From positions 1,798,001 through 1,862,000 of the forward strand of contig NBBA01000007.1 in NCBI GenBank assembly GCA_002794785.1: a stretch of DNA of 64,000 bases, given 5' to 3'. This DNA comes from Coniferiporia sulphurascens. Lineage: Eukaryota > Basidiomycota > Agaricomycetes > Hymenochaetales > Hymenochaetaceae. The notes beneath the pieces were generated by a model. It worked only from the letters and a program-made list of their open reading frames with translations, was not told the origin of the DNA and did not search any database. Position numbers and translations under genes: made by a program. Positions 44,577 through 55,823 of the stretch are shown here, piece after piece (position 1 is the first letter of the stretch; each line of letters begins with the position of its first letter).

Positions 44577-46108
44577 AGCTTTGTCGGAAGGCGGATAGGT
44601 GTATGATTTGAGCGAATGATAGGAGGAGCAGTCCTGGAGTGACTGGGCGCTGGAGCGGTTTAATGTTGGGATATGGGAAAGCTTAACTCAGCTCTTATAT
44701 AGCCTACTCGAGCCTCGTCTAGACGCTTTATCGTTGTATGAAAGCAATACTTGTGAACTAGGGCCAGGTGGTCGGAGGTCATCTCGCTTGCTAAAAGTGT
44801 ACAGTATAAAGGCCAAAGCCTCGATACGTAACCATGCCCGGGAAGAATGGTCGGTGGCCTTAGTGGCAAGATGGACATACTCTGACCTAAGCGCGTGGCT
44901 CGGGTAAATTAGCCACGCTCGCGCGTGCTTCTACCAGTAGTTTGTTGTGCGAGGCCGGATTTGTCGCTGAGGACGCGCCGCCACTAACCAAGATCTAGGC
45001 CCGCCGATTCAACTAACCAGCCTGAGTTGTGACAGTTGGCGAGGGTGGCCATTGAGAAACAGAGGCCACGGGCGGTGGCACACAGTACTAGTGGCCTGAA
45101 AATCATCCTCGTGCCATACTCATGGTTTGTGAAGACAAAGACAAAGATAGACAACCCTCAGGATGATTCATCAGCCCCTTCTTTCCACTGTAGTCACGCA
45201 CATCAGATCTCCAGTATTCATCCGTCCATTGGTGACTGCATCCCAGAATCTCCCGCCGGGCATAGGCAGGATCTGGCCGATCCGCTAAGAATTAAAGTGG
45301 AAAACCAGTGATATCCTTTCGGTACGGAAATATCCTGGATACACTATGCAGCGCGAAATTATCTGCAAAAGCTTTGATAGTCAACATTAGGCTCATTCTG
45401 TCACGATCGAGCCACGATTGGCGCACCCAAGTTCAAACAAACGGGGCCTAAGTCCTACATTCCACCGAGGCACCGGTCACCGTTTTCGGGACGATACGAT
45501 GGCCCACATATTGCAACGGCCTATCATGACACGCCGTACTATAAAAACAAAAGCAGAGTCGATCACATACACATTTCATCCTCCTAAAGCGATACACGCG
45601 ACAGATAGAATCGGAAACGAGCTTTGGGCTTCGGGTCCTCAATCCAAGCGTGAGCCACCAGCTAAGATGGGGGGTGAAAGACCCTTTCTTCAAGACGCAT
45701 AACAAGGCCTCGGAGTGCGTACAGTCGAGATGAAAAGCAGATTTGCTGGGTGGACGGCAGAGGACCGGCCATTTTCGGATTGAGCTTCCGAGCCTCGCCC
45801 CAAAACAGCTTGAAGGCACGTGGGACAGAGAGGTCGGAGCCGCGGCTTTCAAGTTGCAACAGCACAGCTGTTTAGATTGCTCTCAGACCCGCCTTACAAT
45901 CACGAGCACGAACGCGGGCGTGGAATACTCTTATTCGGGCTGAAATCCACAGTATATGTGTTACAGTTATACGACTGCATGACTTGTACACCAATACATT
46001 CGTGAATACGGATTTTTGTTGCTGTTTCTTTTACCACGGGCGCCGCAGAACGCACTCTGACTAAGCATTGGTGCCTGCATGGACTGCAAACGCGATGGTC
46101 ACTTGGCT

Positions 46109-46186
46109 TCAGTCGTCCAGACCAGGGAGTTCCTCGCTCGTCTGCGCTACGATTTCCTGGTCCTGCGGCGTTCGTATAAATTGTAT
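46109..46186 (-). pseudogene. Orphan copy of the last exon of H3
   Basis: Reads QDQEIVAQTSEE-LPGLDD and stop, preceded by a CAG acceptor, nearly the H3 C-terminus (the Cys is Leu here). The homology ends just upstream, inside the former intron, which marks the duplication breakpoint. It has no other exons and cannot make the protein. Confidence 0.82.
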
Positions 46187-46516
46187 CTGAATTGTGGTCT
46201 CGTCAGCGCTTCTACGACAGCGGCTGAGATATAAGTTGGGTCAGCGGGGCGATATGAAGGCTGCACGAATTGAGTGGTTATCTTCAGTGAAATATGACGT
46301 TACTTTTACAAATGATCGTCCCTCAAATTAAAAGAGGGGCTAGAAGAGAAAAGCGGAAGAAAGAGGGATGCTCCGACGTCTTTGATAAAATGGATGGGAA
46401 AGAACCGGAATGTAAGCTGCCCTGTTGCATTCATCCAACGAGATTACCACTGCATTTAACCCTACAGTGTAATGTCCCCGAAACTCAGTTCACCCCTAGC
46501 CCGCATTCGTACTGCG

Positions 46517-47877
46517 CTAGGACACGAACAATAATGTAGGCTCCTTTAAGAACAGAGCTATGGCGGATGCGGAAGGTCTCATCAATGGTGAGCTCTCCCA
46601 GCAAGTATTACACAGTCTCCACATGTACTGATAAGACCATGTCCACGTCTCGAAATCATTAGGAGTGAGGGGCAGTTCACCATTCACTGCAATGGCAATA
46701 ATCACTTGGGCATCCGTCCTAAGATGTGAATATGGCGGTTTCCCCGTCAACAGGTGCTGTTTATGGGAGGGGTTGAGCGCGTTGTACAAAATATTAGTCC
46801 TAGCCCCAATAAATTGCTTACAGCAACGGTCATACCAAATGCCCACATATCAGATGCCTCTGAGTAAACGTCGAACTCTTGATCCGCATTATTTAATAAC
46901 TCGACCGCCATGTACCGGTAGGTACCACTCAGGCATTCATTTGTTGAGTCAAAGTCGTACTTACTTGAATCGTCGAGTATGTGGGATATACCAAAATCGC
47001 AAATACGAGGTTCACCTGACGAGGATACCAAAATGTTGTCCTGCTCGAACGGCGTAAGAATGGGTTTGAAATTAGTTCTTTTGAAAACTGGTGCGCACGG
47101 GTTTGATATCGGAATGTATAATGTTTTTACTATGAAGGTATTGAATACCCTCGACAATACGTGTTACCTGTCATTGATGCATTTAGAGGAATCCCATTCT
47201 CAATTATGAGGCGATTGCTCACCATTTGCAGAAGATTACAATCCGGATGTGAGCCAAGATATTTAAGGATGGTACCGTTCTCCATCCACACCGAGACCAA
47301 CATTGGATAGTCATTATCTCCGAAGAAAAACCCGATAAAAGAAAGGATGTATGGATGGTCTAGTTTTGCCCAGATGTGCAGCTCTTTTGCCAGTCTCTGG
47401 ACGTCAGATGAGATATAAGAATTCCGATCGCGCAAATATGCAATATCTACACACCGTCCGAGTTTCTTTATCTTCCCTCTTATGCACACGGACGCGTTTA
47501 ATTGCTACCTTCCCGTTTGATAGCAATCTTGAACAACGCCCAGTAAAAATATCGCTGTGCCCCCCGCTGTCTTGCATTGCAGAGCCAGTATCGCTAATCG
47601 TTCCCGCAAGATTCAAGTGGTGCATGTCAATGAGGGTTGCCTCTAGAACGTCACGAGGCCGCCTAACGGAACTGAATGAGACGGAGAGGAGGCCGCCCAA
47701 CGCGCTGAGGAGGCTCAAGCTTCCTAACGCGTTGAGAAGACTCAGGCTGCCCAATGTGGTGGGGAGGCTGCCTAACGTGGTGAAGCCGGCTAATGGGTTG
47801 AAAAAAGTAGTGCAGACTGGGTTGAGTTCGTTCCGGTTTGCAGGATCGCGGGTCTCACACCGACTGCCATAATACAT
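46517..47877 (-). CDS. TKL-type protein kinase (K4), intact domain, eroded zinc cluster
   Basis: Five exons: 47877-47455, 47396-47223, 47167-47099, 47040-46822 and 46756-46517, giving 374 aa from the first ATG. Residues 20-70 hold Leu/Gly-rich tandem repeats. The kinase domain follows: GGHSDIF, VAIKRV, HPYILSF, WMENGTIL, HSDIKP then DNILVSSSGEP, CDFG, the MAVELL segment and DMWAFGM. Catalytic Lys, Asp and DFG are kept, while Arg of HRD is Ser as in most sisters. At the start, GSRCETRDPAN aligns with the second half of the K5 cluster but only one of three Cys remains; 5' of it an eroded first half (HSCSRFQNHYH) lies near 47955-47985. So the DNA-binding part has been lost while the kinase part is intact. 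Confidence 0.75.
47680..47786 (-). repeat. Coding tandem repeat in K4
   Basis: Four imperfect units of about 27 bases, each encoding a Leu-Gly-Ser-Leu type peptide, in the linker before the kinase domain. The neighbouring kinases do not show it. Confidence 0.7.
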
Positions 47878-48419
47878 TGTGTTTTAAAATGCATATAAGA
47901 AACAGGAAGCGAAAAACATGGGGAGCTTGATAAAGGACTGACTTTATGGTAGTGGTTCTGGAAACGCGAGCAAGAGTGTTGTGGCTCCCTTGGACGGCAG
48001 TCGGTCAAGACTCGGAGGACTTGCTATGAAGTGGAACATTGGTTCGCTTTACTGAAGCACAGGGAGTGTGTGGCCACATGATATCTTCGGGCTTTCGCAT
48101 AAATCCAGAGTTGTTTGATTGTGCTGTGGGCAGTTGACGAAGAAAGGGGAAAAACTGTACTATAGCGTCCCTTATACCCAAAAGGATGGTGTGAATTGGA
48201 AGAAGGGGTGCGAATAAAGCAAACATACCCGGAGGGCGTGCGCGCATCATCTCACTCCACCGTAACTCCGGGTCATATTAGGTTGATTAATCTGAACACT
48301 CTAGCCTAGATACCCACCACGTTGCGGCAGCACAGCGACCCCTGACCTGACCCGCTGACCCGCGGGTCGGGTCGAGGGTCGATCCGGGGGTTAGAGCGGG
48401 TCTACTTCCTGATGGTTAG

Positions 48420-48880
48420 AGAAAATTTCAATAGAGTGTAGCACTGCTAATTTCACGAAAAGAGAAAGGGCATAGGAATGCTGTGGTTATAGAAAGGGGC
48501 GACAGAGTTAATACTAGAGCACCGCCATCAGTGATCTTCTTGTTTTTTGTGATGCATCGGATGTTGTCAGCATCCATTAGCCGATCAACCTGCCCAGCCG
48601 GTGCCAAAAAGTATTCTTGGAAATACGAGCGGGAGATACGAGGGATGATGAAAAGGAAGGTAAGTACCATTGCCAATTTCATACAACGTGCCGGTTGACA
48701 AGCTGCAAAATTTGTTGCCTCGAGGTTGCAAGGCAGTACAAGCATAGTTTTCACGGCAATTTCCGGCCACCTTACACTTCGGACCGCCTTGCGGGCCGGA
48801 GAACCGTATTGTTTGTTCTTTGATGACTAAGCCATTCTATCTTCGACCAAACAAAACACCTGTAGGAAGGACTCGCCAAC
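48420..48880 (-). pseudogene. Decayed zinc-cluster gene relic, mirror of 32716-33190
   Basis: In reverse orientation it shares with the 32716-33190 relic the donor region (GTAAGG after a basic segment), a Cys-containing block and the run AAGATCACTGATGGCG followed by CATGCCCTTT-type sequence. Cysteines are mostly lost. It lies upstream of K4 as its partner lies upstream of K2, so the whole block was duplicated. Confidence 0.5.
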
Positions 48881-49170
48881 GCTTGCGGCCCGTTGAACGT
48901 ACCCCCTCTCCGAGGAAAAGACACACATTGTAACGGCCTGGCACAAACAAAATATATGACGAACTAAAGAGGAGGTCTCATGTAACTTGAGGTATCGATT
49001 CTGCTCCCGTCATTGCGAATCCTTGAGTTACGGTGTGGCGTCTGCGAAAAGCCCTTCCGCCGTGACACAACTTAGGGATGCTTGTAATGTGCACAAGGTA
49101 AAATCATCCTAGAGGTCATATTTAGCACTGGGGTCCCGTTAACTGTAAGTGGCTATATTATTCCTTAACT
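48830..49170 (+). repeat. Direct segmental repeat, copy 1 (upstream of K4)
   Basis: Colinear with 53670-54030: shared words include GATGACTAAGCCATTCT, CATGTAACTTG-GATATTGATTCTG, GCGAATCC and AACTTA-GGATACTTG. With the kinases downstream this gives two direct blocks, K4 (46.5-49.2 kb) and K5 (50.9-54.0 kb). Confidence 0.75.
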
Positions 49171-49440
49171 TCTTCATTGCGCTAACGCTAACCCCTGTCA
49201 GTACTCGAAATCATCCCAAGCCTTTGTAAGCCACATGTAAAAGTGCTAGACGCGTGCGCTGACGTCGCGACTCACGACGGTGTTTTCTATCCTCCACATT
49301 TACCCCTCAGCCTTAGCCAGAAGCTCCGCTCTTGTCTCCGACTAAAGTCTGACAACCGGGCCGAATATACTTGCGTGCAACTGCCAGTGTGTAAGCCTTT
49401 TCGGTGCTCCTAAGGTCCACTTCTAAACCCTTTTCTGCTG
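49165..49440 (+). repeat. Dispersed repeat, copy 2
   Basis: Shorter and more diverged partner of 39895-40370, in the same orientation. Confidence 0.55.
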
Positions 49441-50938
49441 ACACCCTCTCTCAATGGATACCGGGAAATGGGACCGCAGGAAGGAAGCGCGAGATGCGAC
49501 AAGACAGGTAGGTACTGTACCCGCTACACCAGCCCATCTCTGGATACAGACATGACTGCAATTCCTCATAAATCTCTGCTGAACTCATACGCTTAAAGTG
49601 TCGAGACTGTTCCTAGGTATGCGTCACTGCAAATTATGTGCCTTGAGTACCTCCCAGTGACTAAGGGTCCGGGACAGATACCCTGCGGAGTGTTGAGCTT
49701 CTCGGTGAGTGTTCTGTTTTGACAGGATTCCAAAGAAAAGGGACGGTTACCCGCATAGTATAGGACTCCTGGTACAGTTAATTAATATTCCGATGTTCTG
49801 CATTTACTGTTTGCATTTCTTGCATAGTTACAAGCTGAGTCTCAGAAAATCGCCCGCTGACCTTATTCAGTTTCGTTTTCTAAAATGTTCACGATTCTTG
49901 AACCAGTGTAGCTTCGCATATAGAGACCCAATGCAATTGTAGTCTGAGGTTCCACACACTGTGTGATACACCAAACAGACATATACCCTCAAACATTTTA
50001 TCACGGCCTCAAGTTATTCATCCAAAAGCCCCGCCTCCGCTCTGGGTTCCAATTGGGGTTTTACAGTGCCGTCGGAGAATGACCAGCGGTCGATTGGCGA
50101 CTTGTTTTGTTTCCATCAGATTTAAATGAACTTAAAGTCCAGGAATAGCTGCCACAGGCCAGGCACACGCGGACTAGTCTGTTTGACAATGTTCCATGTA
50201 TTCAACCCACCCTGACTATGCACTGCACCGTGGTGCAATATCTCCTGGCACAAGCGCACCGACAGGATGCCATATACTTGGGTACATGTATTGTCTCGGT
50301 CGATGCGTATCTATTCCGCCCCCTTCCTCCCGGGTTTTTAGACTGCTAAAGGTGGCACATGAGGGTCCATGTTACTCTGGAATCACGAATACGGGGTTCA
50401 TTCGTCGAAAGTTTTCGTATTGCAACGTAGACATTGTGTACACTGAACTAGTAAGATCAAAACGAGACGATTTAATTTAAAACTATTGAATGCTCTCACC
50501 CTCCATGTATGTCCAAGTGTACAGTACGTTTTCAATACCATTGACAGTGACGATAAAGTCTGTGCGTTGTTCCATCACAGACTTCTCTACTTTAAATGTG
50601 CGAACACGCTACTTGCGCCACAGACAAAATATGCTAGACTACTGTTTGCATGATGAATCTTGGAGGGTCCAAAGAAAGATAGATTGTTGATTATACGGAA
50701 AAGCGCATACAAGACTGTACCAACAGCTGAAAGCGGTCACAAGCAAGACAGAAGAACTAGAGAAAGGTATTTGGTGTACAGGTGTAGACCGAAGGGAGGG
50801 GGAGAAACAAAGTGATTAGGCTAAGAATGAAGGAGAAAGCGCGAGGGCACATGGAAACCGGGAAGACTGCGCTTTGGCGTTGGCTGCATCGCATAACAGC
50901 TGGTTATTTATGAGCTCCGCCTTCGGTGTTTGCCTGAG
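49441..50938. other. No gene recognised
   Basis: About 1.5 kb of spacer between the upstream region of K4 and the K5 stop codon. Only short frames. Confidence 0.45.
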
Positions 50939-52957
50939 CTAGTCCGAGTCACAGTCCGAGTCCGAGTCCGGGTCCGGCCAGCGAGTTTTGAACCAATCTT
51001 GGCTTCGCGATCGCGCGGGCTTTGTAATTGAGAAGGTTTGGAATGGACCTGGCATCGAGTCCTGCGGGGGAAGCTTCATGGCATGTTGCGTAAGGAAAGG
51101 CGCGTCGCCTTCTGGACCGTGGGCATTATTATTATATTTAGACGGTGCTCTGGGATCATTAATATAAAGCAAGTCGAACGATGTCGCAATTCTACCACCT
51201 CGAGAAGGCGGTGGATGACCATCGCCGTATTGGGTGTAAGATATTACATCATTCAGGTGCTGCTGCTGCTCCTGATCAGGCGCTCCAAAATCGATCGAGA
51301 GGTGCATGCTCGATGATGCGGCGGAGTTTGGCGCGAATGCACCGCTCCCATCGCTGTAGCCATTAATAGAGCCTCGATCAGCATGTGTGCTGTACAGTCG
51401 GCCGTTGTGGTTCTCTAGATTCGCTGGATTAATAGGTGAGGATGGGCTGCCAAGCTGCGCCGACGAGCCCAGGGGAGTAAAGCCACCTTCTATTTTACCC
51501 AGCATATGGCCATCCGCCGACATCTGCCACGAGACGCTCGTGGCACCGGCCTGCTGAAAAGGTAGCCTGAGCACAGAGGCCGTATAGGACATTGAAGGTC
51601 GCATCGATGGCAGCTTATTCCAGCAGTCGGCACACAATTCCCACAAAAGCTTGTAGAGTTCGGACCATGATTCAAAATCATCAGGAACAGGGGGAAGTTG
51701 ACCAGACGTGATTATGGGAACAACTCTAAAGTCGCTTTTAATGTGATAATATGGCGGTTTCCTGGTCAATAGTACCTAGTTGTAGACATGTAAGCATATA
51801 TTTACTAAGATATTGATCATCGCAAACGCCTCACAAGAAGGGTCATGCCAAACGCCCAGATATCAGATGCCTTGGAGTAAGTGTGTGGTTCCTCATCCGT
51901 TGCACTGAGTAGTTCGATTGACATATATCGGACGGTGCCTTTCAGGTCTCCAGTCGTCGAGCCACCGAGGCTGGTTGATTTCGACTCAACCAGCATGCGG
52001 GATATACCGAAATCGCATATACGTGGTTCACCCGACGAGGATACTAGTATGTTATCCTGTTGTGATGACGTCAAGACAAGTTCGTGACAACATTGAAACT
52101 AGTACTCACAGGTTTGATGTCTGAATGTACGACATTAGCGGAATGAAGATATTCGATTCCTTCGGCGATATGCAATACCTATTGTGTATGGTAAATTTGA
52201 GGGAGATTGTTGCGTAACTATAAAGCATTGCTAACCATTTTCTGAAGATCGCAATCTGGATGTGAGTTCAGGTATTCGAGAATTGTACCATTATCCATCC
52301 ACATCGAAACCAATGACGGGTAGTCATTGCTTTCAAAAAAGAAGCCGAGAAAACGAAGGATATACGGATGATCGAGTTTGGCCCAAATGTGCAGCTCCTT
52401 CACCAATTTCTGGACGCCAAACTAGGCATGAAAACACTAATAATACGGGCGAACGACAGCTACGTACCTTTTGGAATTTTTTATCTCCCGCCATATGCAC
52501 GCGGAGTCTCTTGATTGCCACCTTCCCGTTTGATGGCAAAGTAGAGCAATACCCAGTAAAAATATCGCTGTAGCCCCCATGACTCTGCATCCCAGCACTG
52601 ATATTGGTGACCTTCCCTGTAAGGTTTAGATGTGCCAGACGAAGAAGAAATCTCTCCAAGAAATCTGAGACAAGAGACTGGGGCAGATTGGAGGATAAAG
52701 CAGAGCCTGATTGCAAGCTAATCGATCTTGCTCTGGAAACAAGGCTGCAATGGGATCCCTGGGTTTCACAACGCAAGCAAGCTCCAGAACTGGAAATGAC
52801 TTCGCACTGCATGATGAAGGCACAGTTAAGGGGATGAGGTAAGAAAAGTTGGGAATTGTCTGACATTCTCGTGCCTTCGCCTACATTCATAGCACCCGAC
52901 AGCTCGATCCTGGCCTCTCTTGACTGTGGACACCATTGGCGACTGAACGCGGGGCAT
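50939..52957 (-). CDS. Zn2Cys6 zinc cluster-TKL protein kinase fusion (K5)
   Basis: Six exons on the minus strand, all joined in phase 0: 52957-52865, 52806-52468, 52409-52236, 52178-52110, 52056-51835, 51775-50939; 577 aa. Residues 22-51 form a binuclear cluster C-X2-C-X6-C-X8-C-X2-C-X6-C with basic RRRH after the second Cys, as in Gal4-type DNA-binding domains. After a linker comes the kinase domain: GGYSDIF, VAIKR (Lys 130), HPYILRF, WMDNGTIL, HSDIKP (Asp 222) then DNIL, CDFG (Asp 240), DIWAFGM and the C-lobe to about 345. A 230-residue tail rich in Ser, Pro, Gln and Asn ends in an acidic Asp/Ser repeat. All key catalytic residues are present except Arg of HRD (Ser here). The first intron splits the cluster exactly before its third Cys, as in K2. 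Best-preserved member of the family. Confidence 0.8.
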
Positions 52958-53669
52958 TGTGCTTAAAGTCACGTTCAGAGCCTCTGGCTGATTTTCGTGT
53001 ATGTGGATGTTCAGGGGTGTAGCTGGTAGACGAAGTAAGTCACAAGTAGGCGATGCAAAAACGATTCTCGACGGCGCCGGTATTAATACCCCCTCTTCTG
53101 ACCTTATACATGTGTCCTGATACATGCGTTATACGGACCAAATCAAACTTAGACGGGATTTTTCCCATTTGAAGACCCTGACTCGGCTAAACCACAGCTT
53201 ATGTATAGCTTTATAACCCAGCCTGAGGTGTGATAACGCAGTGCTCTACTTCATCAGGGCCTGCAGTCCTATTGTTCAACGTTCTCTTGGGCACGAGTTA
53301 AACTCATGTCCAACACGCGAAACACGTACCTTCGCTTTCCATTCTAAGCATGCTGCTTCTCCTTCGACAATGCAGAGGAACGCTGCCCACCACTCCCAGG
53401 GTAACCACCACCGTGACGGTGCTCCATCATCCACCCATGAACCACAGGAATGTCAGGTTACCGCGTTACATCGCAAGTGAAAGCGTTCAAGCGATACCGA
53501 CGACCGGGACACCGAGATAGAAGGGCCGGGAAGATGGACTCGGCCCCATCGCCACTTGAAAGCTGGTGCGCAATAGGAGAAAGCGCAAAATGTCTTGAGT
53601 CTAGCTCGGCCTCGCCTTACGATGTCGACCGCTGCCTCAGGTCCGCACTACAGAGCTTTCACGCCTGTT

Positions 53670-54030
53670 TTGTGATGACTAAGCCATTCTGACTCACTCG
53701 GTCGAACGGAATTTTCAGCTGTAGGTTGACCAAATACTCTCCAAAAAATGACACCAAGTATCAAAGTGGTTTAAATCGAGTGACGACCTACGGATAAAGT
53801 CACATGTAACTTGGGATATTGATTCTGCGTCCGAAGATGCGAATCCGTATGAGTCGCGGTATCCGCGGCTATAGTAATTCGCAGTGAACCTTCCACGGCG
53901 CAACTTAAGGATACTTGCGACAAGGCGCACGAAGTAAGTTCATCTTAGAGATTATCCTATACACACAGTGGCCCCGTCAGTTTTCTAGTGGCTTCATCAG
54001 CTGCACGGACGGACATTCCTTAAACGTCTG
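53670..54030 (+). repeat. Direct segmental repeat, copy 2 (upstream of K5)
   Basis: Partner of 48830-49170. Marks the outer edge of the K5 block. Confidence 0.75.
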
Positions 54031-54710
54031 TTGACAGTCCGGTGTCCGTCCTTCATACCCGGCATAGTAACTGTGTCAGGACAGTCGCTAAAGCCTCGTA
54101 TTTAACTTGTAGACGCACCAGCTGGTCCAAAAGTCGAAGCATGGTACTAGCGAACTTCCAAAGACACATAAACAGCGAGCAACGTCTTTCTGATGCATCT
54201 TGTACATTGAACAGGTACGTATACTAGACGGCTCCGTCACGCTGATGCAAAGTCGATAAGTGTATAATTAGTTCTATTATAAAGCGCAGAAAGGACGTTC
54301 AAAACACACTAAATATTACATACAGTAGGTCAGATGTGTTGGTATACGATCGGAAGACTATGTGGGTGTTAAAGGAAGGAAAAAGAGCTGGAGCGATTCA
54401 AGGGGAGATAATAAGTGAATAAGGCACCGTACAAGTGACGACCTGCGCGAGAAGGCTCCTAGGGAGAGAGATGAAATACGCCAAAATACAAGAGGAAACA
54501 CAGATGGCAGACCGAAGAAGATTGCAGCGAAGAAATGTGAATCGCATGGAAGAGAAAAGGAGATGGAAATGCTGCGATCATAGAAAGGAACAATGCAGAT
54601 TATAATGGAGAAAAAGCATAAAAAACGCCGCTATGCATAGAACCCTTACAGGTTCGGCGTTATCGCACCAGCCTGCTGTATGGTTTTACGTGTGCAACCG
54701 TTCCAGCCAT
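54031..54710. other. No gene recognised
   Basis: Spacer of about 0.7 kb, purine-rich between 54350 and 54620, downstream of the Ser-rich gene. Confidence 0.45.
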
Positions 54711-55823
54711 CTATTTCCGCAAGGCTCGCAGCTGGCACATCACGGAGTCGTACTCGTCCGTCTTCCATATGCTTAGTACGTTGTCGCCTTCCTCCCACTT
54801 TTTAACGTCTGTCGGCCCATCGGCCCATTCGGTAGGAGGTTCCCACCGCGACGAGCCCTTGGGATTCCGGGCAGGAAGCTGTGAGGGAGGAAGGAGAGGA
54901 ACGCGAACATTGGCGTCGGACGTGTATAATGCGCTGAGTGAAGCGCTACGACGTCTGTTATTGCGAGATCGCGAGACCGGCTTCGGCTTATCGCACGAGT
55001 TTCCGGACGTGGACGGTTTGGAAGGCTCGAGCGTGGCCAATATTAATGGGGGGGCAGGGAGGTCTACACGAGGCCGCGGGGGAAAGACAAGAGAAGGTGG
55101 AATGTTCTCCCCGAGTGTGCGAGTAAGCTTTTGGAGTTTTTGGCGACGATGCGTCGGGTTCGCAGCTGCGCGAAGACGGAAAGATGGGGTGAGGGGCGTC
55201 GGCACGCCTGTGCCGGTACCAAATGCCGAGAGGATGGTAGAGCCACTGCGCGACCGACCGTGCCGCCTGACTGAACCCGCATTTGAAAATGACTGAAGCT
55301 GATGAACGGGGGAAGACTGTGAACTCTTGGAAGTATCGAGCGGTGCATCGATAGGCTCTGTGGGAGCTGGGTTGGGTGGCTGAAGCGCGAGTGGCGCGGG
55401 GGCATCGGCTTTGCGCTGGCGATGGGCAGAGAATCCTTTAGTTTCGCGGAGGGCAGTCGTACTCGCGGAGGAAACTTGCGAGTACGTCGAGGACAGTGAT
55501 GATAGTGATGACGATGAGTTATTCGCAGTTGGGTTGAGAGAAATCGGGGCGTTAAAGAGCGAACCGTGCCTGCGTGTCGCTTTGGCCTTCAACTTCGCCG
55601 CCTGACTTTTAGTGTGAGACGGGGCGACGCTGTGACTGCCAGAGCCACTAGGTTTAGGGCCTATGGGTAGAAGCTCATTGAAGTCAGATACAAAGATAAT
55701 AGGTGTCGTCCCAAGGACGTGTCCGAGCTTGCGGGTCGAACGAACGAGACGAGCGCGTTGGAAAGGGTCGAGGGCATTGAAAGTAGGGGGTACGCTGATG
55801 TGTGGAGCTGCAATTGAGGACAT
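54711..55823 (-). CDS. Uncharacterised Ser/Pro-rich protein, 370 aa
   Basis: Single-exon frame. Two short ordered-looking segments stand out in otherwise disordered sequence: an N-terminal block LDPFQRARLVRSTRKLGHVLG (about residues 19-39, split by basic residues) followed by TTPIIFVSD, and a later block QKLTRTLGENIPPSLVF (about 234-250). Between and after them are long Ser-, Pro- and Arg-rich stretches. The C-terminus (about 320-370) has aromatic, acidic sequence (RWEPPTEWADG, KKWEEGDN). I believe similar proteins occur in other Agaricomycetes but cannot name a function. No signal peptide or membrane segment. Possibly nuclear from the basic clusters. Confidence 0.72.
   Translation of the reverse strand: MSSIAAPHISVPPTFNALDPFQRARLVRSTRKLGHVLGTTPIIFVSDFNELLPIGPKPSGSGSHSVAPSHTKSQAAKLKAKATRRHGSLFNAPISLNPTANNSSSSLSSLSSTYSQVSSASTTALRETKGFSAHRQRKADAPAPLALQPPNPAPTEPIDAPLDTSKSSQSSPVHQLQSFSNAGSVRRHGRSRSGSTILSAFGTGTGVPTPLTPSFRLRAAANPTHRRQKLQKLTRTLGENIPPSLVFPPRPRVDLPAPPLILATLEPSKPSTSGNSCDKPKPVSRSRNNRRRSASLSALYTSDANVRVPLLPPSQLPARNPKGSSRWEPPTEWADGPTDVKKWEEGDNVLSIWKTDEYDSVMCQLRALRK

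Larger units (their letters stand above)
44010..46215 (-). repeat. Right arm of the 2.2-kb inverted segmental duplication
   Basis: Inverted partner of 30228-32440. It keeps the small gene (44316-44576), its TATA box (44694-44701) and the copied last exon of H3 (46109-46186). Differences are scattered substitutions and short indels, so the duplication is moderately old. Confidence 0.88.

Noticed and set aside
47351..47872. 173-codon plus-strand ORF opposite K4
   Set aside because: Mirror of the Leu/Gly tandem repeat and first kinase exon on the minus strand.
51038..51366. Plus-strand ORFs opposite the K5 tail
   Set aside because: Shadows of the K5 last exon; no independent support.
54769..55296. 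Plus-strand ORF of 175 codons
   Set aside because: Antisense to the 370-aa Ser-rich gene, with no splice or motif support.
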